Both the position numbers and the translations under genes were made by a program. From positions 95,159,190 through 95,223,189 of the forward strand of contig NC_084663.1 in NCBI RefSeq assembly GCF_028389875.1: 64,000 nt of DNA, read 5' to 3'. The notes beneath the pieces are model-generated. The model was given only the letters and a program-made list of their open reading frames with translations. It made no database searches and was not told the origin of the DNA. Numbering within the stretch: the stretch's first letter is position 1; each line of letters opens with the position of its first letter. Source of the stretch: Rhea pennata (lineage: Eukaryota; Chordata; Aves; Rheiformes; Rheidae). Positions 1 through 9,440 of the stretch are shown one piece after another.

Positions 1-171
1 TGTGAGATCTCCTAAAGATGATCTCGGTCTTCAGCAATGGTCAGCTGGGATCCTGGCAAGAGAGCAGTCTAGAGGAAGCAGACTAGAAAATACATGGCTC
101 TAACATAAAGAGGCTCCAATAGCAAGCAGAGAAATTGCTATTAATTGTTATTAATAACCCTCTCACTACAG

Positions 172-265
172 CTTCATTTGTTTGACATAAATGTTTCTGG
201 GAAGATCCAGTTCAAAGAGTCTGAGACTCTGAGTCCAGGGAGTGCTTCCTCTGTGTTTGATACTC
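172..265 (+). pseudogene. NIT2: NIT2 exon: FDI...LSPG block
   Basis: The acceptor is the cactacag ending at 171 and the donor is a weak GTGGGT. It encodes 31 codons plus one base, reading [15 protein letters not shown] then ESETLSPG and ending in FDT. This aligns with the human segment between the catalytic Lys and Cys, with about 21 of 31 residues the same by eye, and it includes a Pro-to-Ser change in the DVPG turn. No stop lies in this exon. Confidence 0.82.
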
Positions 266-1202
266 GTGGGTATAAGACAAGCCTTCTCTAAGGAACACTG
301 CCAATTTGATGCTACAGACAGTCTTGGAACGGTTGTTTTAGGGATTTTTAGGTTGTTGGATTGATAGTAGGCATTTGACCTCTATGACCAATAGAGTTTT
401 AAGTTTGTTCCAAGTGTGCAAATTACTTCTAAAACTCTTTACAAGGGTGATGAGATTGAAAAAGGACAGAAGAGTAGAAAAGGATGAAGTACGCATCATG
501 GTGCTTCCATTACCAAACAAGGCTTTGTTGATTTCTAATTGAGTACTTACTGTGTTTTTCTTTCTTTTGATAGAAATGACATCTAGGTGAAGAGTGTTTA
601 TATTGTTTTCCAGGCTGTGTTTTACATAGAGCAAACAGCTACACTAGCATGTTGCTTCACATGAAGCTGATACAGTCACGGAGACAATTAACTATTAAAC
701 ACCATTTCAACACTCTTGCATCAACTATGTCTGATAAAGATGTAACACACCTATCACTCTGTCTTCAGTGCCCCATAACTGTCATGCCCCATAACTGAAC
801 TCTCCTAAGAGTCTCAGCTCCGTGGCCACTTCCTGCTCCTCCGAACGTGCACACTGTAAGAAAGCACATAATTGTAGTCTCTTTAGTTCATGCAGAGCAG
901 TGAGTGGTCTCTTTTTCTTTGCTCGTCACTGGAAAGCTTGTGGCTACATGAGAGAGAAATGCAACATTACACGAAGACCTCGTATGACGTAATTTTGTGG
1001 ACATGCCCTTATGATGAATGAATTCTCGCCCTCAAATAGCCAGTGCTTGCTGCAGATAAGGAGACACATGTAAATATACCTCCTCTTGTTGCTGTGACGC
1101 ATGTTAATTAACGGCTGGCAGGATGGCTGCAGGGAAGCTTGTGATTAATTCTGTGTACTTCTGGCAGCAATATGACTGTTGTCTCTTGTGTTTTGAGAAC
1201 AG

Positions 1203-1277
1203 CATACTGTACAGTGGGCCTGGGCATCTGCTATGATATCAGATTTGCTGAGCTGGCTTAAGTCTGTGGACAGAAAG
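1203..1277 (+). pseudogene. NIT2: NIT2 catalytic-cysteine exon with in-frame TAA
   Basis: The acceptor is gagaacag and the donor is GTGAGA. The frame set by the previous exon (C|CA = Pro) reads PYCTVGLGICYDIRFAELA and then meets TAA at 1259-1261. The codons after it (GTC TGT GGA CAG AAA G) still align with the human continuation IYAQRG, so the TAA replaces a CAA Gln codon by one transition and is not a terminal codon. Skipping this exon would keep frame (75 bp) but would remove the nucleophile. Confidence 0.85.
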
Positions 1278-1737
1278 GTGAGACTGGGTCACCTAACAAA
1301 GTGGAGCAGGGCTAGCCTGAAGGCCTGGACTATGCAAGGCTGTTTCAGGGTGGTACATACTGAGTAATCTGTGCATGATCAGGCACTCTAATGACACAAA
1401 TAATACAAAATGCAGCTTGTGTCTGAGTCCTCATTATTCAAACAAGTATCTCCTCTCCTTGAGTAAGGAGTGTGTCCTGCTGTGCCTCTGCTGATGGAAC
1501 AGTAGAGATGGATGAAGTTTGCATGGCCCCACACTTGCCATCATATCGTAGGGCTCTGCTGACATAAATAATCATCAGTACCATGCAAGGAGAGGCTAAA
1601 TTTTCTTCCTTTGTGGACACAGGTCAGGCAATAAACACTGAAAGAAAGCTTGCCTTGACCCCCAGCGTGAAGGGTGGCTGTAGGGTAAACCATTTTCCAC
1701 TTGATGATGGTTGGGTTCTAATTTTCTTTTAACAAAG

Positions 1738-1816
1738 GTTACCAGCTGTTGATATATCCAGGGGCTTTTAATCTAACAACAGGACCAGCTCATTGGGAGC
1801 TACTGCAAAGGGGATG
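1738..1816 (+). pseudogene. NIT2: NIT2 exon: [18 protein letters not shown]
   Basis: The acceptor is aacaaag and the donor is GTAAGG. The exon reads [19 protein letters not shown] then ELLQRG, and ends with TG in phase 2. The human protein has Cys where the first Tyr stands. The final TG joins the A at 2523 to give TGA where the family has Arg, as expected from CpG decay of a CGA codon. Confidence 0.85.
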
Positions 1817-2522
1817 GTAAGGACTGAGTTACCTGCTTATACCCTTGTTCCATAGGGGGTTTTAGCATATAGAACGGAATTCTTGTATTTTAACCCATGT
1901 TATGCAGAGTAGGGAGTGCTGCAAAGTCACCCTGCTGTCACCCCGCTGTTCCTCAGCCTTGCTCTGCTTGACACCAAATCTTGCTGTCAAGGAGGAAAGC
2001 AGGAGATGCTTATCCTTCACTCCTGTCAGCTCCTCTGCCCACCGCTGTACCCTTACAAGGACCTTTTCCCTGTACTGCTCTGAGCACCATTCACACACCC
2101 ACTTCTAGAGAGAAGAGGCAGGAGCCAGCCGTAACCAGTTAAGAACTGCTCTAACTGAAGATAGAAACAGACCCCAAGACTCCTGGATGTAGGATTCTTT
2201 TCTTAAGCCGTAAATTAAGTCAAAGGTCTTCATTTGGTCAGCTTCAGTCACCTTCGCTACATACTGAACAAATGGGTAATTCATGCTAACCCTAACTCTG
2301 GGGGCAGGTAGTAGAGACTTCTCTTTCCAAGCTTTCTGATTTTTCTCTGACCTTTGTCATTAATGGTTTTGGCTACTCTGCAGAAGGAGGCATTGCTTAC
2401 TCCTTCAGCATGACTTCTTTCTCTTCTGCTTAGTTAAGTGGTGGTATAGGGAAAAAAAAAAAAAAAAGAGAGAAGAAAAGTCCACTGATGTTTCCTTCTC
2501 CCCTATGTTTCTGTAAACACAG

Positions 2523-2621
2523 AGCTGTTGATAATCAAGTCTATGTAGCTACTGCATCTCCTGCTAGAGATGAAAAAGCATCCGACGTTGCTTGGGGACA
2601 CAGCACTGTAGTAAATCCGTG
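2523..2621 (+). pseudogene. NIT2: NIT2 exon: [16 protein letters not shown]
   Basis: The acceptor is aaacacag and the donor is GTGAGT. After the first base, which completes the TGA, the frame is open and reads [20 protein letters not shown], then [13 protein letters not shown]. The family has Tyr before VAWGHST and this copy has Asp. The exon is otherwise the best-preserved block of the gene. Confidence 0.85.
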
Positions 2622-3849
2622 GTGAGTTCAGAAAAAAATAATCTTTTCTTGGTTAAAAAGTGTTTTACTTGACAGTCACAGTTCAGTCTCACATTTCCAC
2701 CCACTCCTAAAAGTGTCTTAAGTCTTTTTAAAAAGCTAAAAAACTTTTGGGAACTCTTTTCTTTTTCTTTTTTTTATTTTATTTTATTTTTTTTATGAAG
2801 TCCCCCATTTAACAGTATTTGATATAGGCCCTTGCTCTCTAAGAGTTTTTTCACGTAGCAAAAGCAGCGGACAGATGAATTTCATGTTCTTAAGCGACAA
2901 AATCAGACAAGGGAGCAGTAAGCTGACATTTTCAAAATCATCCTTTTTTCTTATTTTTAGGAGTTTTAGGGGGCTTTTTTTTGTTTTACTGGCTAATTAA
3001 AAAAAATAGTTTAACAATGTGTATTCTTGTTGGAAGCACAGAAACTACTTTAGTAGCATTAAGTATTGGTTAAGCTGCTGACCTTCTCGAATTGTCCCTG
3101 AAATTTGTTCCATTATATACTATGAACTGTGATAATCGTCTGTGCAGAGCAAACTCATGTTAAACTTTGCACGAAACCGTTTAACTTCCTCAAAGAACAA
3201 CCCTGCTTTGGCACAAGAAGGAACAAGAATATCTTCAACTAGACAAGACACATTCTGACTAAAGCAGCAGTAACTTTCTGCTCTGCGCTTGAGTGGCCCT
3301 GGGTAAAAGTAACAGAGTCTTCAGTCAACTCTTTTTCTTCCAAATAAAAAATTCCACTCATTCTTCTAGACAGTTGCAAAGTAAGTAAAACCTTTTTAGC
3401 TATGTCAAGAGCTTTTAACTTCACGTGGTGATAGCAAGGATGTTCTTCCTGGTGGAGCCTTGATGGCATTTGGTAGCTCACGCAGAGTATAAAGTGTACT
3501 CCTGTTAAAAGCCAGTAGGATCTGAAATGGGAAAGGTTTAGTCCTTACTTGCTGGAGATGTTTCTTTCCCCTTAAGTTATATTCCATGGTCACGTGCACT
3601 GGTTCTCATATTTGGTTCATGCTTCTTGAGCGTCAGAAGCATACTTAAGCATGCATATGTCACATGAAAACTTGGAAGCTATTTCTATCATTCAAGAGAG
3701 AGGAATTAGGATGCTGGTTTTAGGTCAGCCCTGCCTCTATAGCCCCAGCTCTCAAAGGGTAGGCTCGCTCTTACACAAGCAACAGCAACTGGATTGCGGC
3801 CTTGGTACCTCTGTGTTAATGCTCTGAACAAACGTCCTCAGTTGTGCAG

Positions 3850-3905
3850 GGGTGAAGTCATAGCCAAAGCTGGCACCGAAGAAGCAGGTCTGTACGCAGA
3901 TATGG
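3850..3905 (+). pseudogene. NIT2: NIT2 exon: GEVIAKAGTEE
   Basis: The acceptor is gttgtgcag and the donor is GTAAGC. The exon completes Trp, reads GEVIAKAGTEEAGLYADM and leaves one base for the next exon. It aligns with the human stretch ending IVYSDI, and no stop occurs. Confidence 0.8.
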
Positions 3906-4275
3906 GTAAGCTAGTAGGTTTTTTCCTACTCTATTCCTCTCCTGAGTAAGGGTCATGAGCCTAAGAGCTGGGGGTCTTGGGCTTGTCTGTCCCCACACAG
4001 GTACATATGATGCAGCCTTCCCTTCCCTGTCTCTGCTAGCATAAAACAAGAAGAGCAGCAGCGAGGCCAGACTATTCCAGTCTCCTCCCTTGTAAGGCAG
4101 CTGCTGCCTTAGGCAAGAGCAAAGTTCAGGCTTTGTTCTGCCTGGCTCCCTAGTCATGGTGACCAACAGGAACATTCTTTGTGAAAGCTGCTCATTTCCT
4201 GCCTTGCTCAGAGCAAGCTGTGCACTTTCCAGGCCTTTCTGACTGTGTTCTAATAGCTCTCTCTTCTCCCTGTAG

Positions 4276-4364
4276 ATCTGAAGAAGCTTGCAGAAATCTG
4301 TCAACAAATCCCTGTTTTGAGCCAGAAGCGTAATGATCTCTATGGCATAGAGATGAAAAAATGA
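4276..4364 (+). pseudogene. NIT2: NIT2 last coding exon and natural stop
   Basis: The acceptor is ccctgtag. The exon reads [20 protein letters not shown] then DLYGIEMKK and stops at TGA 4362-4364, the family's usual end give or take one residue. Human has Arg in AEIRQQ; here it is Cys (TGT 4299-4301), a change again explained by CpG decay. A 3' UTR with two poly(A) signals follows. Confidence 0.85.
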
Positions 4365-4467
4365 AGCCACGTGAATGCGGAAGGCTCAGGTGGCATCATG
4401 GCTGCTGCCTTCATCTTTAGGATTCCTTTGCTTGGTAGCTCCGGAGGCTACTGCTAAATGGATAGTT

Positions 4468-4481
4468 AATAAAAAAATAAA
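4468..4481 (+). terminator. NIT2 poly(A) signals
   Basis: Two AATAAA hexamers (4468-4473 and 4476-4481) lie about 105 bases downstream of the NIT2 stop codon, the expected place for a short 3' UTR. A long T-run begins about 75 bases further on. The cleavage site was not located. Confidence 0.5.
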
Positions 4482-4554
4482 TAACTATCTTGGTGTAATT
4501 CTAAAAATCCATTCAAATGTAGCTTCTGAGCTGACTTTTATATCTCCTCTCATT

Positions 4555-4556
<2 letters not shown>

Positions 4557-4593
<37 letters not shown>
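4557..4593 (+). repeat. Poly(T) tract, about 37 bases
   Basis: An uninterrupted run of T lies just downstream of the NIT2 poly(A) signals. It is a mononucleotide repeat. No retroposon body is recognisable on either side. Confidence 0.9.
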
Positions 4594-4594
<1 letters not shown>

Positions 4595-5837
4595 TAGTAT
4601 TTAACAGCTAGGACAAAGAGAGAAGTCAGGTGTTTTCTAACTATCTGGGGTTTGTTTTGCAGGAAATGGGGACGGAAACCTTGTTACCTGTGGAAATCCT
4701 GCAAAGTGGCTGTAGTAGCTGGGATTTCTCAGTGAATTGTCAAATGATCTATCAGCATGACTTTTCTGCTTGTCTCCTGCCTCAGTTGTACGTGCCCAAG
4801 CCATCAGTTTAGACTTGCACGCATGCCCAATTCCTGACTGGGCAAGCTTAAAATTTAACACGCTAAGCCAAAGAGGCCAGCTTCTGCTCTGCATTGCCGA
4901 AAGACGGTGCAAGAGGAAGCCAGAGAGAGCTACTACTCTAGAAGAATCTGTAACAGGCTTTGGTTCTTGTGCATTCTCTAGACAACAGATGTATTAAATT
5001 CTCCTTGTTGCAGTTCTTGTAGTACTGATGTGCACTACCCTTTTGTTAAAGCAAAGGTGTAGTAACACGCAAGTTAAAACCAAAAAATACTGCTTCCTTA
5101 ATGTCATGGCAGAATGGACTTGAAGGCTGTCAGAGGGCAGGCTTAAACTTAGAAGGCTGTGAGAGGAGCCAAAGGGTTAGAAAATTAATTGCACTAGGTC
5201 TTTTCATCCTCAGACATGCAGAAGACAGGTGCTAGAGTTGCTGAATGTCAGAATACGTTATCCCTGTCAAAGGCTACCTCCCATCAGCTGCGCATGAAAT
5301 CCTCCTTACTCCATTGCTTTTGCTGAACAGATCAGCTAATTGATTATTAAGGATGGCTTTAAGATGCTCAGAACCAGGCCAGCAGTCTTAAAGCTGTTTG
5401 CATAGAAGGAAGCCTCCTTGGTACTACTACTTCCACTCCTTAAAAAAAAATCATTCACAGTCCTGCATCCGACATGTCTCTCTGTTCACACAGCTAAAAC
5501 TAGAGCCATAATCTATGTGAGCAATGAGTATGGCCATAGTACAAAGGAACAAGCATGGTCCTCTGAGTAGGGTGCCGTGAGCCAAGGACAGACGGAAGCC
5601 ACGAAACAACCTGGTTTGCAAAGGACCACCCAGCGCTGCTCGGCAGATCTGTTTAGAGCACTGGACAATGCTGTGACACTGCTGAGCTCACGGCACAGGA
5701 AAACACTGATAAAAGCAACTGGTTTTCTGCTTCCATTCTGCGGGAGAAAGCAGGAAATGGAGAGGCAGAAGAGCAAGGAACCTTTTGTCTTGAGAAGCCT
5801 TTAGGTGATGGCTGGCCTGTAAATTGCAATTCATGGT
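4594..5837. other. Intergenic stretch without a recognisable gene
   Basis: This stretch lies between the NIT2 3' end and the GC-rich segment. Short open frames on both strands have no family resemblance and no supporting splice pattern. The base composition is ordinary. Nothing further is seen. Confidence 0.5.
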
Positions 5838-5860
5838 ATTAGGAGGTGCCTTTGCGCATC

Positions 5861-6127
5861 ATGTGTCGCTTCCGAGGCAGGACGCTGCATGTGCACCCTG
5901 ACAACACCTCGCGGTACCTCGCAGTGCTTTCCATCAAAACCGAGCCACTGGAGGAGCTCGAGAGGAGCTGCCTGGCGCGCACCGGGCAGACCTTGGCGCA
6001 GCTGCGAGAAGCCTGCCTGCAGAGGAAGGAGCGGAGGCCAAGGCAGAGCGAGAGTGAGGAAGAGGAGGGCAAGGGGAAGCGTTTCTCCCTCACAGCATCA
6101 GGACGCCTCAACGTTCGACGCAGGGAG
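5861..6127 (+). CDS. Unknown GC-rich gene, exon A
   Basis: The exon has 89 codons from the first ATG, with purine at -3, and ends phase 0 at a GAG|GTGAGT donor. The sequence is highly charged with no hydrophobic segment. An upstream acceptor-like tattag ends at 5841, so this may be an internal exon. Confidence 0.4.
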
Positions 6128-6983
6128 GTGAGTGCAAGGGGTGGGCGGTGGCAGGGGGGAAGACTCCGCGCGTCGGGGCCAGCTGCTGTGCCCTGCTGCA
6201 AGGGCCTGAGGGTGCCGGTGCCGGCAGGGCTGCGGGGGGCATTTTGTGTTGGGCAAAGCAAGTGCCTTCACAGAGCTCCGTCTCTTGCTTCAGCTCTGCG
6301 CCAGAAACTCCTTCTACAACCTGTGGAGACCAGAGCTGACACGAGTGGAGCTCCTGAAGGACGCGAGCTCCAAGTGGCAGGTGCTGGAGCGGCTCTATGC
6401 ACATGCCCCTGAGAGGGAGTGTGAGAGGGGAGGCAGCAGGAGAGCTGGTGGAGCGCCGCAGCATGAGGCACCAGACTGGAGCGATGAGGAAGAGGCTCTG
6501 CAAGGGGAGGAGCTGCAGCAAAGCACATCCTTGTGCATGACCTGGGTGAGGCCGAGCCTCAGGAGCCTCTTGGGGGACGGGCCAAGGTGCCAGGAGGAGG
6601 TGCTGCGCTCGCCCAGCGTCGAGCCCCAGCACGCGGCCAGGGAAGCAGATGGTGAGCTGCAGAGCACGCCTCCGGCCCCAGCAGCGCCCAGAGGAGCCGA
6701 GGCTGCGGCACCTCCTCTGGCGGGAGGCGTTCAGCGTGCGGAGGATGGTGTGCCTCTCGCCCCATCAGCCAGCACAGGAGCAAGGGCAGAGGCCTGCCCC
6801 ACACATGGAGACCGTCAGCCTTGCCCTGCGCCTGCCCGGCCCCTCGCCCAGGACTCTCCTTCCCCCACGGGCATCGCCACCCTCCCGCACACTGCACCTC
6901 CCAGGCGGTGGTCCTCGCGCCTCAGGGCAGCACTCGGTGCTCTGCGCAGAGCTTTCTGCTGCTGCTGCATCGCAGCGCAGTGA
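5861..6983 (+). CDS. Putative two-exon gene of unknown family, GC-rich, cysteine-rich C-terminus
   Basis: I do not recognise this protein. The first ATG of the frame is at 5861, and the open frame continues upstream as far as 5846 at least, so an earlier exon is possible. Exon A (to 6127) is arginine- and glutamate-rich, contains RFRGRTLHVHPDN and an SESEEEEGKGK stretch, and ends at a GTGAGT donor. Exon B (6294-6983) starts after cttgcttcag in the same phase, reads LCARNSFYNLWRPELTRVEL, turns Pro/Ala-rich, and ends in a basic amphipathic stretch followed by AFCCCCIAAQ. The joined product would be 318 residues. A tail of four cysteines after a basic helix could be a lipid-modified membrane anchor; this is inference. 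The segment is far more GC-rich than its surroundings, and much of it is copied in inverted orientation nearby. It may be a transposed gene fragment and not a live gene. Confidence 0.4.
6121..6361 (+). repeat. Inverted repeat, left arm (241 bp)
   Basis: Pairs base for base, without gaps, with the reverse complement of 7139-7379 (paired coordinates sum to 13,500). By eye there are five mismatches, at 6216, 6231, 6286, 6299 and 6354, all C/T transitions. The arm spans the last seven bases of exon A, the whole intron and the first 68 bases of exon B. Confidence 0.93.
6294..6983 (+). CDS. Unknown GC-rich gene, exon B
   Basis: The acceptor has a pyrimidine-rich lead ending in cag at 6293, and the frame is open for 229 codons to a TGA. 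A possible internal donor (GTGAGG) lies near 6546 and could split the exon. The last 25 residues are basic and amphipathic and end with four consecutive Cys before IAAQ. Confidence 0.4.
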   Translation, partial: LCARNSFYNLWRPELTRVELLKDASSKWQVLERLYAHAPERECERGGSRRAGGAPQHEAPDWSDEEEALQGEELQQSTSLCMTWVRPSLRSLLGDGPRCQEEVLRSPSVEPQHAAREADGELQSTPPAPAAPRGAEAAAPPLAGGVQRAEDGVPLAPSASTGARAEACPTHGDRQPCPAPARPLAQDSPSPTGIATLPHTAPPRRWSSRLRAALGALRRAFCCCCIAAQ

Positions 6984-7125
6984 GAGGGACAGCGGAGGAT
7001 GCAGGTGCCAGAGGTGCCGCGAGACAGGGGCTGGTGCAGAGCATGGAGGCAGAGGGACACAGGCTCTCTGCTGGCTGCTGCAGAAAGGCTGCCGCATCGT
7101 GGCCCCCCGTCCCTTTTTCTGCTCC

Positions 7126-7161
7126 ACACGAGTGGAGCTCCTTCAAGAGCTCCACTCGTGT
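7126..7161. repeat. Short perfect hairpin at the inner edge of the right arm
   Basis: acacgagtggagctc (7126-7140) and its reverse complement (7147-7161) flank a six-base loop (cttcaa). The hairpin sits at the inner breakpoint of the 241-bp inverted duplication. Confidence 0.9.
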
Positions 7162-7379
7162 CAGCTCTGGTCTCCACAGGTTGTAGAAGGAGTTTCTGGC
7201 ACAGAGCTGAAGCGAGAGACGGAGCTCTGTGAAGGCACTTGCTTTGCCCAACACAAAATGCCCCCCGCGGCCCTGCCGGCACCAGCACCCTCAGGCCCTT
7301 GCAGCAGGGCACAGCAGCTGGCCCCGACGCGCGGAGTCTTCCCCCCTGCCACCGCCCACCCCTTGCACTCACCTCCCTG
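7139..7379 (-). repeat. Inverted repeat, right arm (241 bp)
   Basis: This is the minus-strand copy of 6121-6361. It keeps the GTGAGT donor, the intron and the start of exon B (LCARNSFYNLWRPELTRVEL), after which the copied frame runs into unrelated sequence. It is therefore a truncated antisense copy and not a second gene. Confidence 0.93.
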
Positions 7380-9440
7380 GGTCCTTGGGAAGCGGCAAGC
7401 AATGAGGCTGCAGGAGATGCCATAATGCAAGAGCAAGGAGGTGGGCAGAGGCAGGAGAGTTTCCTTTAGCCAGCCTCCACCAGGTTTCCCCAAAACACCT
7501 CACCTTTTTCTTCCTGTCTCTTCACCATGATCCTGCCACAGCTGACCTAGTGCCCTGAGGTAGCTCTTGGATGTTCTTCCGCCTTCTCTCGAGCGAGCTC
7601 CATGTGGCCACTAGCAGCTCCCGCCACCCTGATTGAAATCAAGGAGTAAATTAAGCCAAACACAAAGGATTCCTTCCCCTTCAAGGACAGGCCACATTAC
7701 TGCACTCTCCGTGGCAGGTCTCTGCCAGCAAGCTTTTTTGATCGGTGCTCTCACTGTGTTTCAGGACACAGGCTACAGAGCATAAGGTGAAATGAAGAGG
7801 TATTAGTGGAGTGATAAATCTAAAAAAGGAACAATTCCCCACTGGAGCCAGGTCTCCTGCGTTAGACTGATGCCTGACATGTACTCAACAGTCAGCATCC
7901 GTGTCTGCCATCACTGGGCTCCACTGCCGAAATCACAGCGGCGATTGTGGAGCCCTCTTTCCAAACCACTGCATTGGGTTCCTTTTCCCACGTTGCCCCC
8001 ACCCCCATCGCAACACGCAGCAACTCAACGCTGTCTTGGGAGCATTCGAGAAGTGCAGCATTCACCAGAGCTGACCACTCCTGAATGTGGATGAGGGAAA
8101 GTACAGGCTGCACACACCAAAGGAGTGTCCACCCACGTGCACTGACCACGCTCCCCTGGGATTCCCCAGGGCAGAGAAAAGAAGAGAGCTTGGAACAGGT
8201 GCCTTTGGTGAATGAAGGTTAGATGTGACAGAAATGTAGTCCAATTTAATGTCTGTCTGGACAGGAGTACTGTATTCCCCTAAGCCCTTTGCTTTAGCAG
8301 GTTTTAAGCATCTACAGGAATCTGCACTCTCCAAAGTGATATGAATAGACTGGGATTTTTTTCTTTCCCCTAACTGAGAAACTACATAATCAATCCCTGG
8401 CTAGATTTGTTGTTGCAGCAGTTGAAGCAATAACTGCTCCATTTTTATTTTGGCAGAAGACAGGCACTTTATGCAACCGTATTATACATATGCACCAATA
8501 TTCTATCAGTATTCTATAAACATAGAAAACCACTTTGAAATAGCTGCACAAGTTCACCCTGTAAAAGTTATGTTCCTTTCAAAGGCAAGGCAGAAAATAC
8601 ATTGAGGTGTTTTCTACCTGGATTCAGCAGGCTGAGGAGCCTGGTCAAAGTCACAGCTCAACTGGCTGAACAGCCTTTAACCCTTGCAGAATAAATTACA
8701 GTAGAACTCCTTGGTTAGTGGTATGTCCCTCTTCATCTGTCATGTGCAATTGTATCTCAGTAATTCGAATCACAACTTTTTGACAATTTTTTCTCCATGT
8801 TGAATAAAAACAGGGACAAGAGAGTTTTGACATGATCAGGATTAAGATGCATGGCAAGTATGTGCGGAAGCAAGCTCCCAGTCTCTAGAACACACTATAT
8901 TTAGGTGTGCCTTCAGTACTGTCTTCCTACATGATTATACCAGATTCTTTTAAGATACCAGCTATCATGTCTCATCACAGCTCTCAATCTCTTACTGAAA
9001 AAAGAGAAGTTAAAGCCAAGTGTTTATGTGAAAGCAAAACCTCAACTATATCATCCATTAAAAAAAAAAAAAAAAAGAAAAGAAAAAAGGAAAAAGGCAA
9101 TCCATTCTATCATACTAAAGGGGAGTCTGAGCCAAATCCAACTACATACACATTAACAGGATGCCAGCTACTCAGATTCCCAGCTTTCTTAGGTGGATCT
9201 CCTTTCCCCTGTAATCTTCAACTCTTAACATCATAACTGCAATTGCAGAGCCTTGTTCATTCCATGTCTCTTCCTCATTTCTTCTTAAAGGTTCATTCAG
9301 GTGAGAGAAGATGAAAGGGAGCCATTATCAGCTCTTCCTAGATTCAGGGCAACCTCAAGCATGCAGAGATCAGTACTACAGGTTTGTGCAGCTTCACTTA
9401 GCATTGCTCAATGCTTTCACCAAAACTACTACTTACATAT
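7380..9440. other. Intergenic stretch between the GC-rich segment and TOMM70
   Basis: No coding region is supported. Plus-strand AATAAA hexamers at 8690-8695 and 8803-8808 are too far from the GC-rich frame to assign. A purine-rich A tract lies at about 9060-9090. Composition returns to AT-rich after about 7,500. Confidence 0.45.

Larger units (their letters stand above)
172..4364 (+). pseudogene. NIT2: NIT2 (omega-amidase), 3' six exons, with two in-frame stops
   Basis: NIT2 is a nitrilase-family omega-amidase that hydrolyses alpha-ketoglutaramate and alpha-ketosuccinamate. The window holds six consecutive exons that translate to its C-terminal part: 172-265, 1203-1277, 1738-1816, 2523-2621, 3850-3905 and 4276-4364. 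All have AG/GT borders and compatible phases. Recognisable family blocks are LSPG, VGLGICYD with the catalytic Cys (codon 1229-1231), [44 protein letters not shown] and DLKKLAEI. Upstream exons, with the Glu and Lys of the triad, would lie left of position 1. The frame is interrupted by TAA at 1259-1261 (where Gln is expected) and by TGA formed from 1815-1816 plus 2523 (where Arg is expected). Several conserved residues have also changed. I infer an inactive copy. Whether an intact NIT2 exists elsewhere in the genome cannot be seen. Confidence 0.82.

Noticed and set aside
1-171. Search for further upstream NIT2 exons
   Set aside because: No coding match to the preceding NIT2 segment was found; those exons must lie left of the window or be lost.
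3858-4370. 170-codon open frame on the minus strand
   Set aside because: It is antisense to the last two NIT2 exons and their intron and has no protein-family resemblance.
4557-4593. Poly(T) tract as the tail of a minus-strand retroposon
   Set aside because: No recognisable element body or target-site duplication was seen beside it.
6815-7423. Long minus-strand open frames through the GC-rich segment
   Set aside because: They arise from the high GC content and from the inverted right arm, which on this strand reads the copied donor, intron and start of exon B before running into unrelated sequence.
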